From the NCBI GenBank assembly GCA_041391925.1, contig JAWKNA010000007.1:62001-126000 (forward strand): DNA of 64,000 nt. Direction: 5' to 3'. The notes beneath the pieces are model-generated. The model saw only the letters and a list, made by a program, of their open reading frames with translations. It searched no databases and was not told the DNA's origin. Below are positions 18,331-27,513 of the stretch, in pieces. The stretch is from JBPOFM01 sp041391925. GTDB taxonomy: Bacteria > Bacteroidota > Bacteroidia > Flavobacteriales > Flavobacteriaceae. The position numbers and the translations under genes were made by a program. Within the stretch, counting starts at the first letter, position 1; each line of letters starts with the position of its first letter.

Positions 18331-18841
18331 CTGTGGTTTCTTCGCTTCCAGTGGGTTCTTTCTCCAATATAGGTGCTTGGTATAGTGTCACTTCAACCAC
18401 TTTATCGTTCTTAAAAACTACCAGCATGTTATCTTTTTGGTCGTTCATAGCTCCTGGTTCTATACCCAATCCATAGTTCCAATAATTAGGGTCTTTGCCA
18501 TGGATGGTATCGTTCCAGCTCAACCATTCATAAGTGCCTAACAACATTTGCACATCGGCTTTGCTTCGACCTATCAATTCCTTTGAAGCCACCAAATCAT
18601 CACTCATTTCATAACGCAAATCTGCACTGTTTTTCCAACTGCTCGAATCGAAATATTTCTCGTGGTGATAGCTGCTGAAAATATTCACCATGGGGTAAAA
18701 TCCATAGAAATAAACAAAGGGTGTTGCAATAACTGCAATTATAAAGGTGAGCCATTTTCGTTTGTCAATAGTATTGACGAACAAAAAAACGAGGACAAAA
18801 ACGATAAGTAAAAAAACAATAAGCGTAACAGAAGGAATCAT
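18317..18841 (-). CDS. Membrane protein with BamE/SmpA-like C-terminal fold, inserted between gldF and gldG
   Basis: 174 residues: two N-terminal membrane helices (about 3-24 and 30-52), then an extracytoplasmic domain. That domain has LIGRSKADVQMLLGTYEW, a central WNYGLG, and DNMLVVFKNDKVVEVTLYQ, resembling the BamE/SmpA pattern (G-x-s-x-x-E/D-V-x-x-x-LG-x-P, then w-Y, then l-V-F-k-n-d-k-V). The similarity is by eye. It has a 1-nt gap from gldF and a 14-nt overlap with gldG, so it is firmly part of the operon. Function unknown; a role in assembling or stabilising the Gld ABC complex is inference. Confidence 0.75.
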   Translation of the reverse strand: MIPSVTLIVFLLIVFVLVFLFVNTIDKRKWLTFIIAVIATPFVYFYGFYPMVNIFSSYHHEKYFDSSSWKNSADLRYEMSDDLVASKELIGRSKADVQMLLGTYEWLSWNDTIHGKDPNYWNYGLGIEPGAMNDQKDNMLVVFKNDKVVEVTLYQAPILEKEPTGSEETTDAEE

Positions 18842-18842
18842 T

Positions 18843-19565
18843 TTATGTTTTTTGGATGTTTTGTTTGGTTAGGACAATAAAAAATATACTGATACTAATA
18901 AAATACAATAAGTCTCGAGTGTCTAGAACGCCTCGACTCATGCTTTTGAAGTGGTATTCCATGCCCAACTTTTCAAGATAGAAGATATCACCAAAAATCT
19001 TATAATTGGACAGCCCTTCGAATCCGAAGTAGAAGAAAAAGCAAATGAAAACCGCGATAATAAACGCTACAATCTGATTGTCAGATAGGGTTGAAGCAAA
19101 AATGCCAATAGAAGTATAGGCAGCAATTAAAAATAAAAGACCAAAGTAAGAGCCAAGAATGCTCCCAGTATCCAGATTGCCTTCAATCTTTCCGAGTTTT
19201 GAAATTGTGAACACATATAGTAATGTTGGTATTAATGCAATCACAATCAATAGAAAAGCACCAAAATATTTGCCAAGTACGATTTGTAAGGTTGAAATGG
19301 GTTTGGTCAGCAACAATTCCAACGTGCCTTGTTTCTTTTCATCAGAAAAGCTTCGCATCGTTACTGCTGGAATGAGAAAAATCATAATCCAAGGGGCTAA
19401 AAGGAAGAAGGCTGACATATCGGCAAAACCACTGTCGAGAATGTTAAAATCTCCTTTAAACATCCAAAGAAACAGTCCGTTGAGCAATAAAAAGACAGCA
19501 ATTACCAAATAACCTATAGGAGATGCAAAGAAAGAATTGATTTCTTTTTTAAGTATTGCTAACAT
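18843..19565 (-). CDS. gldF: Gliding-motility ABC transporter permease GldF
   Basis: 240 residues with about six membrane helices. The segment MRSFSDEKKQGTLELLLTKP (about 68-87) is the ABC-2 type permease signature, and the N-terminus (ILKKEINSFFASPIGYLVI) is typical of GldF. It is the membrane channel of the GldAFG complex, whose mutants in Flavobacterium lose gliding. Its start abuts the stop of the upstream monooxygenase-like gene with no gap. Confidence 0.95.
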   Translation of the reverse strand: MLAILKKEINSFFASPIGYLVIAVFLLLNGLFLWMFKGDFNILDSGFADMSAFFLLAPWIMIFLIPAVTMRSFSDEKKQGTLELLLTKPISTLQIVLGKYFGAFLLIVIALIPTLLYVFTISKLGKIEGNLDTGSILGSYFGLLFLIAAYTSIGIFASTLSDNQIVAFIIAVFICFFFYFGFEGLSNYKIFGDIFYLEKLGMEYHFKSMSRGVLDTRDLLYFISISIFFIVLTKQNIQKT

Positions 19566-19862
19566 TTATTTAAGTGTATGTATTTTATCGACACTCCAAG
19601 CTTCGGGTTTGTCATTGAACAATATTTTTGTTTCTGCCCAAACAATTTTAAACAACTCCGACTGTCTATAATTTTCCAAATCACGTTCCTTATTCCAAAA
19701 ACTGTAAGTGAAAAAGATATTGGTTTTCTCCCTATCTCTATACAATTCCAAAAACTCACAACCTTCAAAATCACGGATGTGTTGTTTCTTGGCTTCAAAA
19801 TTAGCAAGAAACTCTTCAATTTTTGAAGGCTCAAAACTCATTTTTACAATTCTTACGAACAT
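19566..19862 (-). CDS. Antibiotic-biosynthesis-monooxygenase (ABM) domain protein
   Basis: A 98-residue ferredoxin-like alpha/beta protein of the ABM/YgiN family (FVRIVKMSFEPSKIEEFLAN..., F.GCEFLELYRD, SFWNKERDLENYRQSELFK). Members oxidise quinol-like substrates without cofactors, but many have unknown roles. It lies first in the gldF-gldG transcription unit, directly abutting gldF. The substrate is unknown. Confidence 0.85.
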   Translation of the reverse strand: MFVRIVKMSFEPSKIEEFLANFEAKKQHIRDFEGCEFLELYRDREKTNIFFTYSFWNKERDLENYRQSELFKIVWAETKILFNDKPEAWSVDKIHTLK

Positions 19863-19921
19863 TTTTTATTGGTATCTGTTATTTTGCATTTTATATTCCG
19901 GTCTATAGTTTTAAAAAAAAA

Positions 19922-20755
19922 TCATTTCAAAAAATTGACCGTTACGGTATCTCTCATCTGCAATCCCATCAAAGTTGATGCACTTCCAACGGTTGAATTA
20001 TCACTTTTGTAAATAGCAATCTCCATATAATTGGAGGAATTGAACACTACCAAACCTCTACCTTCATCGTTTCGATTTTCGATGGGGATGTCAAAGTTAA
20101 CGATATCACTATATTTCTTGAAAATTTCCTTGAATTTATAGTTTCTTGCCGAAATTTCAAATTGGCGGCCTTTCTGTATGGAGTCAAAAAACTTCCGTTT
20201 GATGTTCGTCACTACATTCCCATAATTGTCAATATAAATAATGCTTCCAATGATTTGATTTTGGTCATCATTTACAAAAGGTAACATGTTTTTGATGGGT
20301 TTGATGTGGTCAATCACCTTTCCAATAACTTCCAAGGTTCCTCCACGCGCTATGTGGCAAGCGACCTTTACAAACACATCCAACACAGGAAAATTGGTGG
20401 TAATCTTATCATGGATGTTGATTTCAACAATTTTTTCGGCGGCAATTTCAGCACAAATCATGCTCATAATACCATTATTGGCACATATAAAATAATGGTC
20501 ATCCAGTAGCAATGCAATATGTTTGTTTTCTGCATTTAGTTCAGAATCAATTCCGATAATATGAATGCTGCCTTTGGGAAAACTGGTATAAGCGTTCTGA
20601 ATGATGTAGGCCGCTTCAAGAATATTAAAAGGCTGAACCGAATGAGAGATATCAACAATTTTCAAATCTTCCGATTCACTGTAAATCGCTCCTTTAATGG
20701 CGCCTGCGTAGTGGTCCTTTTCGCCAAAATCAGTCGTTAAAGTAATGATTGCCAT
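19922..20755 (-). CDS. S-adenosyl-L-methionine hydroxide adenosyltransferase (DUF62 / chlorinase-fluorinase family)
   Basis: 277 residues beginning ITLTTDFGEKDHYAGAIKGA, the family signature, with DISHSVQPFNILEAAYII and a C-terminal GRGLVVFNSSNYMEIAIYK. Family members hydrolyse SAM to adenosine and methionine using water; halogenating relatives are rare and need a distinct loop. Cytoplasmic; purpose unclear, possibly SAM homeostasis. Divergent from the phoH pseudogene, keeping the SAM hydrolase-phoH-purC order that I recall from relatives. Confidence 0.92.
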   Translation of the reverse strand: MAIITLTTDFGEKDHYAGAIKGAIYSESEDLKIVDISHSVQPFNILEAAYIIQNAYTSFPKGSIHIIGIDSELNAENKHIALLLDDHYFICANNGIMSMICAEIAAEKIVEINIHDKITTNFPVLDVFVKVACHIARGGTLEVIGKVIDHIKPIKNMLPFVNDDQNQIIGSIIYIDNYGNVVTNIKRKFFDSIQKGRQFEISARNYKFKEIFKKYSDIVNFDIPIENRNDEGRGLVVFNSSNYMEIAIYKSDNSTVGSASTLMGLQMRDTVTVNFLK

Positions 20756-20870
20756 GAATTGAAAAATTCGGTTTTTTTAATTGGGTTAGTGGATAATTTT
20801 ATAAACTCCTTTTGTTGAAAAATATTTGATTTTTAAATAAAAGTGAACAGCGAAGTATGATTTTTTCCGT

Positions 20871-20878
20871 TAGATTTG
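20871..20878 (+). promoter_or_regulatory. Surviving -7 element (TAGATTTG) upstream of the phoH pseudogene
   Basis: It fits TAnnTTTG about 90 bp before the remnant ATG at 20969. No clear TTG -33 box is present. Confidence 0.3.
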
Positions 20879-20968
20879 TAACTATGACGATAAAAAGATG
20901 GTCGCTGAATCATCTGCACAAAACTAATAAAACTAAACAGATAATTTAATAAATCCGTAGCTTTTGGA

Positions 20969-21908
20969 ATGAACTTATAATTCGAATTGGAAGAAATCGC
21001 CCCAAAGGATTTTTTTTGGTGAGCAAAATGTCAATATAGAACTACTTAAAAAAATACTTCCAAGTTAAAAATAGTCGCTAGAGGAACAAACTGGTATTAC
21101 ACAATGAAGACCTTCTCGAAGAATTCGATCGCCGCATGGAAATGTCACTTCACACTATGGTAAATACAATAAAACTCGACGAAAATATGATAGAGCGGGT
21201 ACTTACAAGCCAGAGCAAGGAAGACGTTTTTCACATCAGAACAAAGCGGTGAAGTGATTGTCCATGGTGTGGGAGGCAAGTTGATTACGCCCTCCAACAT
21301 TGAAATCAAATGTCATTTGGTAGAAAGCATGCGCGAAAATGATATGGTGTTTGCCATTGGCCCAGCTGGAACGGAAAATCATACAGGAGTTGCTCTGGCC
21401 GTACAAGTTACTTCAAAAAACAAGGTCAAGCGCATTATCTCTAACTAGACCAGCGGTAGAGGCTGCAGAGAATTTAGGTTTCTCCAGGGATTGGAAGAAA
21501 AACTGAATTCTTATATGCACCACTGGTGATGCTTGCAGATAGCGATACAGCAGAAAATTATTGTGCTCATTGGAAAACGGCAACGTTGATACAGATTGCA
21601 CCTTGGTGATTCATGCGCGGACGTGTACACTAGATAATGCATTTGTTATTTTGGACGAAGGTGAACACGACCCATAACCAAATGAAGATGTTCCTCACAC
21701 GTATGGGCAAAAACGCAAGTTCTTATTATAGGGGGACTCCTGGGCAAGTGGGATTTGCCAAGACAAACATTTTCAGGTTTGAAAGAAGCATTGTTGATTC
21801 TAAAAATGTTGAAGGAGGAATAATTATGTTGATGAAAAAGATGTCATTCGCTACAAACTCGTCAGAAAGATTATTGAGGCTTACAAAGGGATTGAAAATC
21901 GAGAATAA
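20969..21908 (+). pseudogene. phoH: PhoH-family ATPase, degraded by many frameshifts
   Basis: Translation in shifting frames recovers nearly the whole PhoH protein in order: NELII at the start, LLEEFDRRMEMSL, LDENMIERVLTSQSKEDV, IVHGVGGKL (21254 on), VESMRENDMVFAIGPAG, FMRGR, NQMKMFLTRMGKNA, LPRQTFSGLKEALLIL, and finally YKLVRKIIEAYKGIENRE with an in-frame TAA at 21908. Indels lie at about 20982, 20999, in the Walker A region and at many later points. The Walker A motif, normally GPAGTGKTYTG, reads GPAGTENHTG, so the P-loop lysine is lost. Neighbours on both sides are intact. The short open frames inside this stretch are fragments, not genes. Confidence 0.93.
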
Positions 21909-22099
21909 AGAATTTATGACAGGATGTACATTGGGGAGAATGCCAACCGTACTGTCAGCCAATGAAAATTTGTCATCTTGAATAGAGATTTCTAAATCAA
22001 TTACTTAAATATTTCTTTGAAGACTTGCCAATGAAAAAATCAAAATTGGTATAAACTTTGACAGGTGCATTTCATCTAATATTAAAAATATTTAAAAAA

Positions 22100-22612
22100 A
22101 TGAAAAAAGTTATTTTATTATTTGCGTTGTTCGTTGTGGGAACAACATTTGCTCAAGATGTGGATATTGATCATGTCAATTCAGACAATTCTTGGCTAAA
22201 AATTGGATTGAATACAGGCTTGCCTATTGGTGATGCTGATGATTTTTCTTCTTTTACCTTAGGACTGGATTTAAAAGGCCAATACTTGGTAACACCTAAT
22301 TTTGGCATCGGATTGGCAACAGGTTACACTCATTTTTTTGCTAAAGATGGCGGTGATGATTTTGGTATTGTTCCAGCAGCAGCTTTTGCCAGATACTATT
22401 TTCAGCCTAGCGGATTGTTTTTAGGTGCTGACTTCGGTTATGGTTTCTTAACCAACGTTGACAATAACGATGGAGGTCTCTATGTAAATCCACAAATTGG
22501 TTATCATAATGATGATTGGAACTTCTTTGCATATTTCCAAAATACATTTGCAGATAATGATGTTGATATTCAAGTTGTTGGCATTGGAGCGACCTACAAT
22601 TTAAGGTTCTAA
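22100..22612 (+). CDS. Outer-membrane beta-barrel protein (porin family)
   Basis: 170 residues from the ATG at 22100, chosen because a signal peptide (about 1-18, FVVGTTFAQ) follows directly; an in-frame ATG at 22058 would add 14 residues before it. The mature part alternates hydrophobic and polar residues with glycines (LGLDLKGQYLVTPNFGIGLA, FLGADFGYGFLT), ending in the terminal aromatic strand (GIGATYNLRF) recognised by the outer-membrane assembly machinery. An 8-10 stranded barrel is likely. Ligand unknown. It has a strong terminator after it. Confidence 0.85.
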   Translation: MKKVILLFALFVVGTTFAQDVDIDHVNSDNSWLKIGLNTGLPIGDADDFSSFTLGLDLKGQYLVTPNFGIGLATGYTHFFAKDGGDDFGIVPAAAFARYYFQPSGLFLGADFGYGFLTNVDNNDGGLYVNPQIGYHNDDWNFFAYFQNTFADNDVDIQVVGIGATYNLRF

Positions 22613-22630
22613 CAAGCATTTGTAAAGGTT

Positions 22631-22662
22631 AAAAAAAGAGCAGTATTTACTGCTCTTTTTTT
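22631..22662 (+). terminator. Intrinsic terminator after the outer-membrane protein gene
   Basis: Stem AAGAGCAGTA / TACTGCTCTT with a short loop, then a run of T (22656-22663). Confidence 0.9.
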
Positions 22663-22693
22663 TGTGTAATAACCGCCAATAGCCTTACTTTTG
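22661..22693 (+). promoter_or_regulatory. Candidate purC promoter (TTTG ... TACTTTTG)
   Basis: -33 TTTG at 22661-22664 and -7 TACTTTTG at 22686-22693 with 21 bp between, one more than the usual 17-20. It lies 31 bp before the purC start and overlaps the preceding terminator tail. Confidence 0.45.
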
Positions 22694-22724
22694 TGATATG
22701 TAGAACCGCTATTATTATTGCAAA

Positions 22725-23675
22725 ATGAACACCATCACCACCACCAATTTTAAGTTTCCAAACCAAAAAAGCTTCTACAAAGGAAAGGTTAGGGACGTTT
22801 ACAACATTAACAATGATTTATTGGTGATGGTCGCAACTGACCGTTTGAGTGCATTTGATGTGGTCATGCCAAAAGGTATTCCTTACAAAGGACAAATTTT
22901 AAATCAAATAGCTACCAAGTTTATGGCTCAAACGGAAGATTTGGTTCCCAATTGGTTGCTTGCAACACCTGACCCAAATGTGGCCGTTGGACATTTATGT
23001 GAACCGTTTAAGGTGGAAATGGTCATTCGTGGTTATCTGTCAGGTCATGCAGCAAGAGAATACAAAATTGGAAAGCGAATGCTTTGTGGCGTGGAAATGC
23101 CTGAAGGCATGAAAGAAAACGACAAATTCCCAATGCCAATCATCACACCAGCAACGAAAGCTGAAATGGGCAACCATGATGAGGATATTTCCCGAGAAGA
23201 CATTTTGAAGCGTGGCATTGTCTCAAAAGAAGATTATGAAGTCTTGGAAGATTACACCCAAAAACTTTTTCAGAGAGGGACGGAAATAGCCAAAAGCAGA
23301 GGTTTGATTTTAGTGGATACTAAATATGAATTTGGTAAAACAAAAGATGGCAAAATTGTCTTGATTGATGAAATCCACACACCAGATTCATCGCGTTATT
23401 TTTATGCCAATGGGTATCAAGAACGCCAAGATAGAGGAGAGGTGCAAAAGCAATTATCCAAAGAGTTTGTAAGGCAATGGTTGATTGCCAATGGTTTTCA
23501 AGGTCTAGAGGGACAAACAGTTCCTTTCATGTCCGATGATTATATAGAAACCATTAGTGAACGATATATTGAATTGTATGAAAACATCATGGGAGAACCT
23601 TTTGTCAAAGCAGATGTCACAAACATTCAGGGCCGAATAGAAAATAATGTTTTGAAGTTCTTGAAACAGGTTTAG
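22725..23675 (+). CDS. purC: Phosphoribosylaminoimidazole-succinocarboxamide synthase (SAICAR synthase)
   Basis: A 316-residue purine biosynthesis enzyme joining CAIR and aspartate with ATP. Motifs: KGKVRDVYNINNDLLVMVATDRLSAFD begins at about residue 19 (ATP-binding domain), VEMVIRGYLSGHAAREY, and LVDTKYEFG and DEIHTPDSSRYF near the end. Length agrees with the long eukaryote/Bacteroidota form rather than the ~240-residue form. Its stop overlaps the convergent downstream gene by 4 nt. Confidence 0.97.
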   Translation: MNTITTTNFKFPNQKSFYKGKVRDVYNINNDLLVMVATDRLSAFDVVMPKGIPYKGQILNQIATKFMAQTEDLVPNWLLATPDPNVAVGHLCEPFKVEMVIRGYLSGHAAREYKIGKRMLCGVEMPEGMKENDKFPMPIITPATKAEMGNHDEDISREDILKRGIVSKEDYEVLEDYTQKLFQRGTEIAKSRGLILVDTKYEFGKTKDGKIVLIDEIHTPDSSRYFYANGYQERQDRGEVQKQLSKEFVRQWLIANGFQGLEGQTVPFMSDDYIETISERYIELYENIMGEPFVKADVTNIQGRIENNVLKFLKQV

Positions 23676-24862
23676 AGATCTTTATCAGTATCCCTCGTTT
23701 CCATAGTTTCTGGTATATCTTCATTATCATCTTCATCTTCATCGGCACTAACACTACTTTCATCTTTTCTCTTGATAACTAAATGGAGCAACTTTCTGAG
23801 ATGTTTGTATATAAACACATTGGTTTTACCTATATAGAAAACTATCAAACAGACAACAATCATAAAAGCAATGGCGCCAAATACGGCTTCCCAAGGTTCT
23901 AGTGATTTGTACCAAAAGTGTTTTAAGCCAATACCTGTAAAACTTCCGTAGATGATGATGAAGTGGACTACATAAATGTTCAAGGTTTTCTCTCCGATTT
24001 TTGTGACAATGGATTGCTTCATGAAACGTTCAAGCATATAAAATGTTCCAAAATAAATGAATACGTTTCCAAGTCGTAAAAACAAATAATTATAATTAGC
24101 TGCTCTCTCAAATAATTCAAAATGAGTTATATAGTATATTAGATGTAAAGCATCAGTTGATAGCCAAAGCAACACTATTCCTATGATGAAAAAAGAAATT
24201 ACCGTTATTTTTTTAAAGCGTTTGGATTGGGAACTTCTAAAGAAAATAGTGGCCAAAAAGCCTCCAAAAGCCACATATCCAAACCATGGAATGATATTGA
24301 ATACCGAACCATTGGCTTTTGATAGATAATTAGAAAATACCAAGGGCACATTGGGCAATGTAAGGTCACGATAGAGAGGTTCACAAAGGAATATAATACA
24401 TCCTATGGCAAACAATACCACAGACAGTATGTAACTGTTTTTTCTACAAATAAAATAGAATGCAATGATGAGCAAAAGAGATACACCTATACACTGCAAA
24501 ACATCTACTACCAAAAAATAGGTGTCAAATTGACCTTTGAGCCATGAAAAGAAAGGGATTCTTAGAGCATAGCCAATGACTAGTAGCATCAGTCCTCTGG
24601 ACAATCCTTTTCTGATTCTAACGGAATCATCACCTTTTTGGTTCGCTTTTAATAAGAGATACAAAAAAACCAAGCCAGAAATCGTGAAAAAGGTAGGTGC
24701 TGTAATTCCCCTAAAATACGACCAAATAGTATAAGCTAAGTAAGAATCATCACGATATAATGGATTCAGAAGTGTATCGACAAAATGACCTTGCAACATC
24801 ATCAAGATGGCAAACGCCCTAACAGCATCCAGAAAATAGAGTCGTGTTGATTGAGGTTTCAA
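23672..24862 (-). CDS. Multi-pass membrane protein of the DUF1624 / heparan-alpha-glucosaminide acetyltransferase-like group
   Basis: 396 residues, about ten membrane helices. The opening RLYFLDAVRAFAILMMLQGHFVDTLL has the R-x-x-x-L-D-x-x-R-A pattern with a following histidine seen in DUF1624 and acyltransferase-3-like membrane acyltransferases; TAPTFFTISGLVFLYLL follows. The C-terminal tail (about 370-396) is acidic and cytoplasmic (SADEDEDDNEDIPE). Likely transfers acetyl or another acyl group to a sugar, but the substrate is not evident. Divergent from the AGCS gene and convergent with purC. Confidence 0.75.
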   Translation of the reverse strand: MKPQSTRLYFLDAVRAFAILMMLQGHFVDTLLNPLYRDDSYLAYTIWSYFRGITAPTFFTISGLVFLYLLLKANQKGDDSVRIRKGLSRGLMLLVIGYALRIPFFSWLKGQFDTYFLVVDVLQCIGVSLLLIIAFYFICRKNSYILSVVLFAIGCIIFLCEPLYRDLTLPNVPLVFSNYLSKANGSVFNIIPWFGYVAFGGFLATIFFRSSQSKRFKKITVISFFIIGIVLLWLSTDALHLIYYITHFELFERAANYNYLFLRLGNVFIYFGTFYMLERFMKQSIVTKIGEKTLNIYVVHFIIIYGSFTGIGLKHFWYKSLEPWEAVFGAIAFMIVVCLIVFYIGKTNVFIYKHLRKLLHLVIKRKDESSVSADEDEDDNEDIPETMETRDTDKDL

Positions 24863-24995
24863 TAGTAGTCGTTGTAAATGTAAATATAATGTTAAAATTC
24901 AAAATTAATAACTTTTGTAGTCAATAGTTCTTTTTTGATTATCAATCTAGAAATTTATTATTTAAAACAATATCTTTAGTCATTATACCAATCAG

Positions 24996-26378
24996 ATGAA
25001 GGAAACACTCGAATTGATTTTTGAACGATTTTCAACCTATGCTTGGGGTTTACCACTACTTATTTTATTAATTGGAGGTGGTCTATATCTATTGGTTTTA
25101 TCTCGGTTTCTTCCATTCCGTTTTATTGGTCATGCCATTCAAGTGCTTCGTGGAAAGTACAATGATCCAAACGATCCAGGTGAAATCAGTCATTTTCAGG
25201 CCCTGATGACCGCATTGTCCTCCACTATTGGAATGGGCAATATTGCTGGCGTTGCAGTTGCCATTCATATTGGTGGTCCAGGAGCTATGTTTTGGATGTG
25301 GATAAGCGGGATTGTTGGTATGTCTACAAAATTTTTTACATGTACCTTGGCAGTTTTATATCGTGGAAAAGACAGCAACGGTGAACTTCAAGGCGGCCCT
25401 ATGTATTTTATCATGGAAGGTTTGGGAAAACAATGGAAACCTCTAGCCGTATTTTTTAGTATTGCAGGCTTGATAGGCGCTTTGCCGGTTTTCAATGTGA
25501 ATCAATTGAAACAAGCCATTAATTTCATTCTTTTAGAGCCCAATGGGTTTGAAATTACCTACTGGTCAAATTTCGTTATTGGAATACTATTGGTCGCCAT
25601 TACGTCCGTAGTGATTCTGGGAGGTTTGGAGCGCATCAGCAAAACGGCAGAAAAACTGGTACCAAGTATGGTGGTTCTGTATTTTATCTTAGTGATGATA
25701 ATTTTGGGAATTTATAATGATGAAGTGCCAACATACTTGAAACTAATGTTTACAGATGCCTTTAAAGGTGATTTTTTTGCTGGCGACTCGTTTCTTGGTG
25801 GCGTTTTGGGTGGTTTGATATTATTGGGAATTCGTAGAGGTGCATTCAGTAATGAAGCAGGAATTGGAACAGCTCCAATGGCACATGGTGCAACAAAAAC
25901 AGATGAGCCTGTCAGAGAGGGTTTGGTAGCAATGTTGGGTCCAGCCATCGATACGTTGTTTGTTTGTACCTTGACTGCTTTGGCGATTTTGGTTACTGGT
26001 GTTTGGAAAACAAGTGATGTCAACGGAGTGAGTCTCACCGCAACAGCTTTCAATGATGCTATGCCTACTTACGGTCGATATTTATTGTTGATTTGTATAG
26101 CAACATTTAGCATGTCATCCTTATTTACCTATTCCTATTATGGTACGAAATGCATGTCATTTCTATTTGGTGCAAAAAACAAACAGTATTACAATTATCT
26201 TTATATCGCAAGCATCATTCTAGGAGCTGTAACCCCATTAAGTATGATGCTCAATTTGATTGATGGAACTTTTGCCCTGATGGCTATCCCCACAATGATT
26301 TCAACAATTATTTTGGCTCCAAAAGTCATTCAGGAATTTAAAGATTACATTCAGCGGCTGAAGGTCTTTAAAAATTAA
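24996..26378 (+). CDS. Alanine/glycine:cation symporter family (AGCS) amino-acid transporter
   Basis: A 460-residue inner-membrane protein with about ten helices. The AGCS signature GGPGAMFWMWISGIVGMSTK (about 94-113) and GNIAGVAVAIH and NEAGIGTAPMAHG are clear. It imports small neutral amino acids, chiefly alanine or glycine, with sodium. It ends convergently with the AraC regulator gene, overlapping it by 4 nt. No neighbour indicates a specialised substrate. Confidence 0.95.
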   Translation: MKETLELIFERFSTYAWGLPLLILLIGGGLYLLVLSRFLPFRFIGHAIQVLRGKYNDPNDPGEISHFQALMTALSSTIGMGNIAGVAVAIHIGGPGAMFWMWISGIVGMSTKFFTCTLAVLYRGKDSNGELQGGPMYFIMEGLGKQWKPLAVFFSIAGLIGALPVFNVNQLKQAINFILLEPNGFEITYWSNFVIGILLVAITSVVILGGLERISKTAEKLVPSMVVLYFILVMIILGIYNDEVPTYLKLMFTDAFKGDFFAGDSFLGGVLGGLILLGIRRGAFSNEAGIGTAPMAHGATKTDEPVREGLVAMLGPAIDTLFVCTLTALAILVTGVWKTSDVNGVSLTATAFNDAMPTYGRYLLLICIATFSMSSLFTYSYYGTKCMSFLFGAKNKQYYNYLYIASIILGAVTPLSMMLNLIDGTFALMAIPTMISTIILAPKVIQEFKDYIQRLKVFKN

Positions 26379-27295
26379 GTCTTCGTGATTGAAGCTTTAA
26401 ATTGTTGCGGTGTCATCAATTCCATCTTTTTGAATTGACGGTTAAAGTAACTCGTGTTATTAAATCCAGATTGATAGGCGATTTCAGACATTCTGAAATC
26501 TTTTCGCTTTTTGATCAATTTTTTTGAGAATTTTATTTTTTCAGAATTGATATAGTCAATAGGTGAAATTCCAAGAGTATTTTTAAACTTCTTATGAAAG
26601 TGAGAAGTACTCATACAAGCCTTTTTGGAAAGCAAATCAACAGTAATATCTTTATTGGTCAGATTGTCTTTAATGTACTTAATGACCATTCCTATTCTCG
26701 TGTCGCTAAACATATTGTCAGGATTGCCGAGAATAAAGGTTTTTGCCTTGGTTTGCAGTAAGCGTACTATCAATTCCTGAATCATCAAATCCAGCAGTAC
26801 ATCTTTGGATTTATTGTTATTGGTAAAAGTGTAAACCAAGCGTTCGACCAATAAATTCACATCAACATTATTAATCAAATGCGATGCTACATCATCAATT
26901 GCCCAATTGTTGTTTTCGTTTTCAATGGCCACTTGTTGATTGAATTTTTCTGCAACTTCATCAATTTTGGTCGCATCTATTCCCAAAGCCAAGCATTGTG
27001 TAGGATTATCTTGTGTTGCCAAAGGAAAGTCAATCACCATTTCTTTATTGGTAGGCATCACAACCGATTCACCAGGGAAAAAATCAAAAGCCTCCAAACC
27101 ATCAATATGCATCACTTTTTTGCCTGTAAGCATACTTGCTATAATCGGAAAGTCAAATTTCAAGGACACTTTCTCTGCAAATGCGTGGGTTTCATAAATA
27201 TTCAGTTCCGCATAATCAGCGTTATAGGTCGTTCTGTTTTCGACCAAAGTGGTGAGTTTTCGATGACTTTTATGATGGTTTAGCAAATGGTTCAT
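26375..27295 (-). CDS. AraC-family transcriptional regulator, divergent from the aldehyde dehydrogenase gene
   Basis: 306 residues from the ATG at 27295 (the in-frame start at 27334 adds a spurious hydrophobic extension). The N-terminal AraC-type sensor region (IIASMLTGKKVMHIDGLEAF, FFPGESVVMP) is followed by two helix-turn-helix motifs at about 205-305 (VDLLSKKACMSTSHFHKKF; MSEIAYQSGFNNTSYFNRQF). The divergent arrangement with the aldehyde dehydrogenase gene, 218 bp apart, is a common pairing and suggests that it activates that gene in response to an alcohol or aldehyde. The inducer is inferred. Confidence 0.9.
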   Translation of the reverse strand: MNHLLNHHKSHRKLTTLVENRTTYNADYAELNIYETHAFAEKVSLKFDFPIIASMLTGKKVMHIDGLEAFDFFPGESVVMPTNKEMVIDFPLATQDNPTQCLALGIDATKIDEVAEKFNQQVAIENENNNWAIDDVASHLINNVDVNLLVERLVYTFTNNNKSKDVLLDLMIQELIVRLLQTKAKTFILGNPDNMFSDTRIGMVIKYIKDNLTNKDITVDLLSKKACMSTSHFHKKFKNTLGISPIDYINSEKIKFSKKLIKKRKDFRMSEIAYQSGFNNTSYFNRQFKKMELMTPQQFKASITKT

Positions 27296-27513
27296 ATACA
27301 ATAATACAAAAAAAAGTGATGTGATTTTTTTCAATTGTTGTGAGAATGCTGTTAAAATAAGTTAATAAGAGATATGTTCAATTTTATAATAAATATGTTC
27401 AATAAATTTAGAATATGATAAAATAACTTTATAAAAATTATCATTTACGCAAATTGAATCTTACAATTATGATAATCTAATAATTGAATTTTATTAACTA
27501 AACACAGAAAAAA

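Noticed and set aside
20756..20968. A small gene between the SAM hydrolase and the phoH remnant
   Set aside because: Only stop-rich AT sequence and one -7-like element were found.
21637..21981. 114-codon open frame as a gene
   Set aside because: It runs through the phoH pseudogene and mixes PhoH residues (MKMFLTRMGKNA) with out-of-frame sequence.
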